A DNA stretch of 6,259 nucleotides from Halomonas sp. GTDB taxonomy: Bacteria > Pseudomonadota > Gammaproteobacteria > Pseudomonadales > Halomonadaceae. A program made the translations under genes and the position numbers. The stretch lies in contig PWIZ01000253.1 of the NCBI GenBank assembly GCA_003560175.1, forward strand, positions 1-6,259. The letters are read 5' to 3'. The stretch's first letter is position 1. Each line of letters begins with the position of its first letter. Below the pieces are notes generated by a model. The model was given only the letters and a program-made list of their open reading frames with translations, was not told the DNA's origin and ran no database searches. Shown here one piece after another: positions 5,319 through 6,259 of the stretch.

Positions 5319-6259
5319 CGTAACGGTCATTAAGTCTCACGATGTCGTCCTCGCCCAGGTAGCTCCCGGACTGCACCTCGATCAACTCCAGGGGGATCAG
5401 CCCGGGGTTCTCCAGGCAATGCACCCGCCCCACGGGGATGAAGGTCGACTCGTTCTCACCCACCAGGAAGGTCTGGTCGTCCAGGGTCACCCGGGCGGTG
5501 CCGCTGACCACGATCCAGTGCTCGGCGCGATGGTGGTGGAGCTGCAGCGACAGCCGCGCGCCGGGCTTCACCGTGATGTGCTTGACCTGGTGGCGCTCGC
5601 CACCGTCCACCGTCTCGTAGTGGCCCCAGGGACGGAAGACCGTGGGGGTCTGGCGGGTCTCCGGGCGGCCGCTGGCCTCGAGGCGCTCGACCAGCCCACG
5701 CAGCGCCTGGCTGCTGGCGCGGTCGGCCACCAGCACCGCATCACTGGTCTCGACGATCACCAGGTCCTCCACCCCCAGGGTCGCCACCAGCCGCGACTCC
5801 GCATGCACCAGCAGGCCACGGCTCGCCTCGCAGACGACATCGCCCCACAGGGCGTTGCCGTCGCCGTCGCGGGGCAGCACCTCCCACAGCGCCTGCCAGG
5901 AGCCGATGTCGCTCCAGCCTGCGTCCAGCGGCACCATGGCCGCCCGGTCGGTACGCTCCATCACCGCCACGTCGATGGACTCGGCGGGGCACGCAAGGAA
6001 GGCCGCCTGGGCGGGGCGCAGGAAATCCAGGTCCGCAGCGGCGCCATCCAGGGCCTCGCGACAGGCGTCGAGGATCGCCGGGGCGTGGATCGAGAGGGCC
6101 TCAAGGGCATCCACCGGACGCAGCACGAAGATCCCGCTGTTCCAGTAGTGGTCGCCGGCGGCCAGGAAGGCCTCGGCCCGGGCGGCGTCGGGCTTCTCGA
6201 CGAAGCGCGCCACCACGAAGCCTTCGCTACCCAGGGGGGCACCGGCCTGCAGGTAGCCA
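5308..6259 (-). CDS. manC: Mannose-1-phosphate guanylyltransferase / mannose-6-phosphate isomerase (type II PMI), C-terminal 316 residues; N-terminus outside the window
   Basis: Bifunctional enzymes of this family (ManC, AlgA, CpsB, XanB) interconvert fructose-6-P and mannose-6-P and make GDP-mannose from mannose-1-P and GTP, for polysaccharide, LPS or alginate synthesis. The frame is open to the right edge: a GTG at 6216 is internal, because GYLQAGAPLGSEGF precedes it in frame. The visible part has the nucleotidyltransferase motif FVEKP (about 6190-6204), the YWNSGIFV block, and DAGWSDIGSW. It then has the isomerase cupin: TVFRPWGHYE, QLHHHRAEHWIVVSGTA (metal-binding HHH and E at about 5521-5538), and PVGRVHCLENPG. 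AlgA has about 480 residues, so roughly 160 N-terminal residues, including the GTP-binding GGxGxRLxPLS motif, are missing. It converges on the acyltransferase gene. The symbol follows the general family; algA would be equally defensible. Confidence 0.94.
   Translation of the reverse strand, partial: GYLQAGAPLGSEGFVVARFVEKPDAARAEAFLAAGDHYWNSGIFVLRPVDALEALSIHAPAILDACREALDGAAADLDFLRPAQAAFLACPAESIDVAVMERTDRAAMVPLDAGWSDIGSWQALWEVLPRDGDGNALWGDVVCEASRGLLVHAESRLVATLGVEDLVIVETSDAVLVADRASSQALRGLVERLEASGRPETRQTPTVFRPWGHYETVDGGERHQVKHITVKPGARLSLQLHHHRAEHWIVVSGTARVTLDDQTFLVGENESTFIPVGRVHCLENPGLIPLELIEVQSGSYLGEDDIVRLNDRYGRE

Noticed and set aside
5308..6216. Treating the mannose enzyme as a complete 302-residue protein starting at a GTG at 6216
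   Set aside because: The frame continues upstream with family sequence (GYLQAGAPLG...) to the window edge, so the gene is simply cut by the window.

Overview
This 6.26-kb window is GC-rich, densely coding bacterial chromosome with seven genes, two of them cut by the window ends. The proteins look gammaproteobacterial: a long-type acyl-CoA dehydrogenase of the kind common in Pseudomonas and Halomonas, a YcaD-like transporter, a DUF4870-type membrane protein, an LpxL/HtrB-type lipid A acyltransferase, and an AlgA/ManC-type mannose enzyme. A halomonad or close relative is my best guess. This rests on protein resemblance and base composition only; there is no rRNA or marker gene to confirm it. 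I see no mobile element, CRISPR array, tRNA or phage gene.

Left part (1-2753, all minus strand): the first 345 residues of an FAD-dependent acyl-CoA dehydrogenase, preceded by an AT-rich 72-base gap holding a plausible promoter and a small palindrome. Upstream of it is a 12-helix MFS transporter with an unusually long acidic C-terminal tail. A good sigma-70-like promoter sits about 115-145 bases ahead of the transporter start.

Middle (2754-3844): a class I SAM-dependent methyltransferase with an N-terminal CxxC...CxxC knuckle (minus strand) is divergent, across only 44 bases, from a GLOD5-like glyoxalase/VOC-fold protein (plus strand).

Right part (3845-6259): two strong inverted repeats follow the VOC gene. 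Then come a small membrane protein and a lipid A-type acyltransferase on the plus strand, 31 bases apart and probably co-transcribed. The acyltransferase converges on a minus-strand mannose-1-phosphate guanylyltransferase/mannose-6-phosphate isomerase (manC/algA type) that runs off the right edge. A GC-rich hairpin overlaps the manC stop codon between the converging genes.

Functionally the window mixes fatty-acid or acyl-CoA catabolism, transport, and cell-envelope (lipid A and polysaccharide precursor) functions. I found no convincing new multi-gene system. The points most worth checking are the palindrome over the acyl-CoA dehydrogenase promoter, the transporter's acidic tail, the tandem hairpins at 3858-3917, and the divergent methyltransferase/VOC pair.
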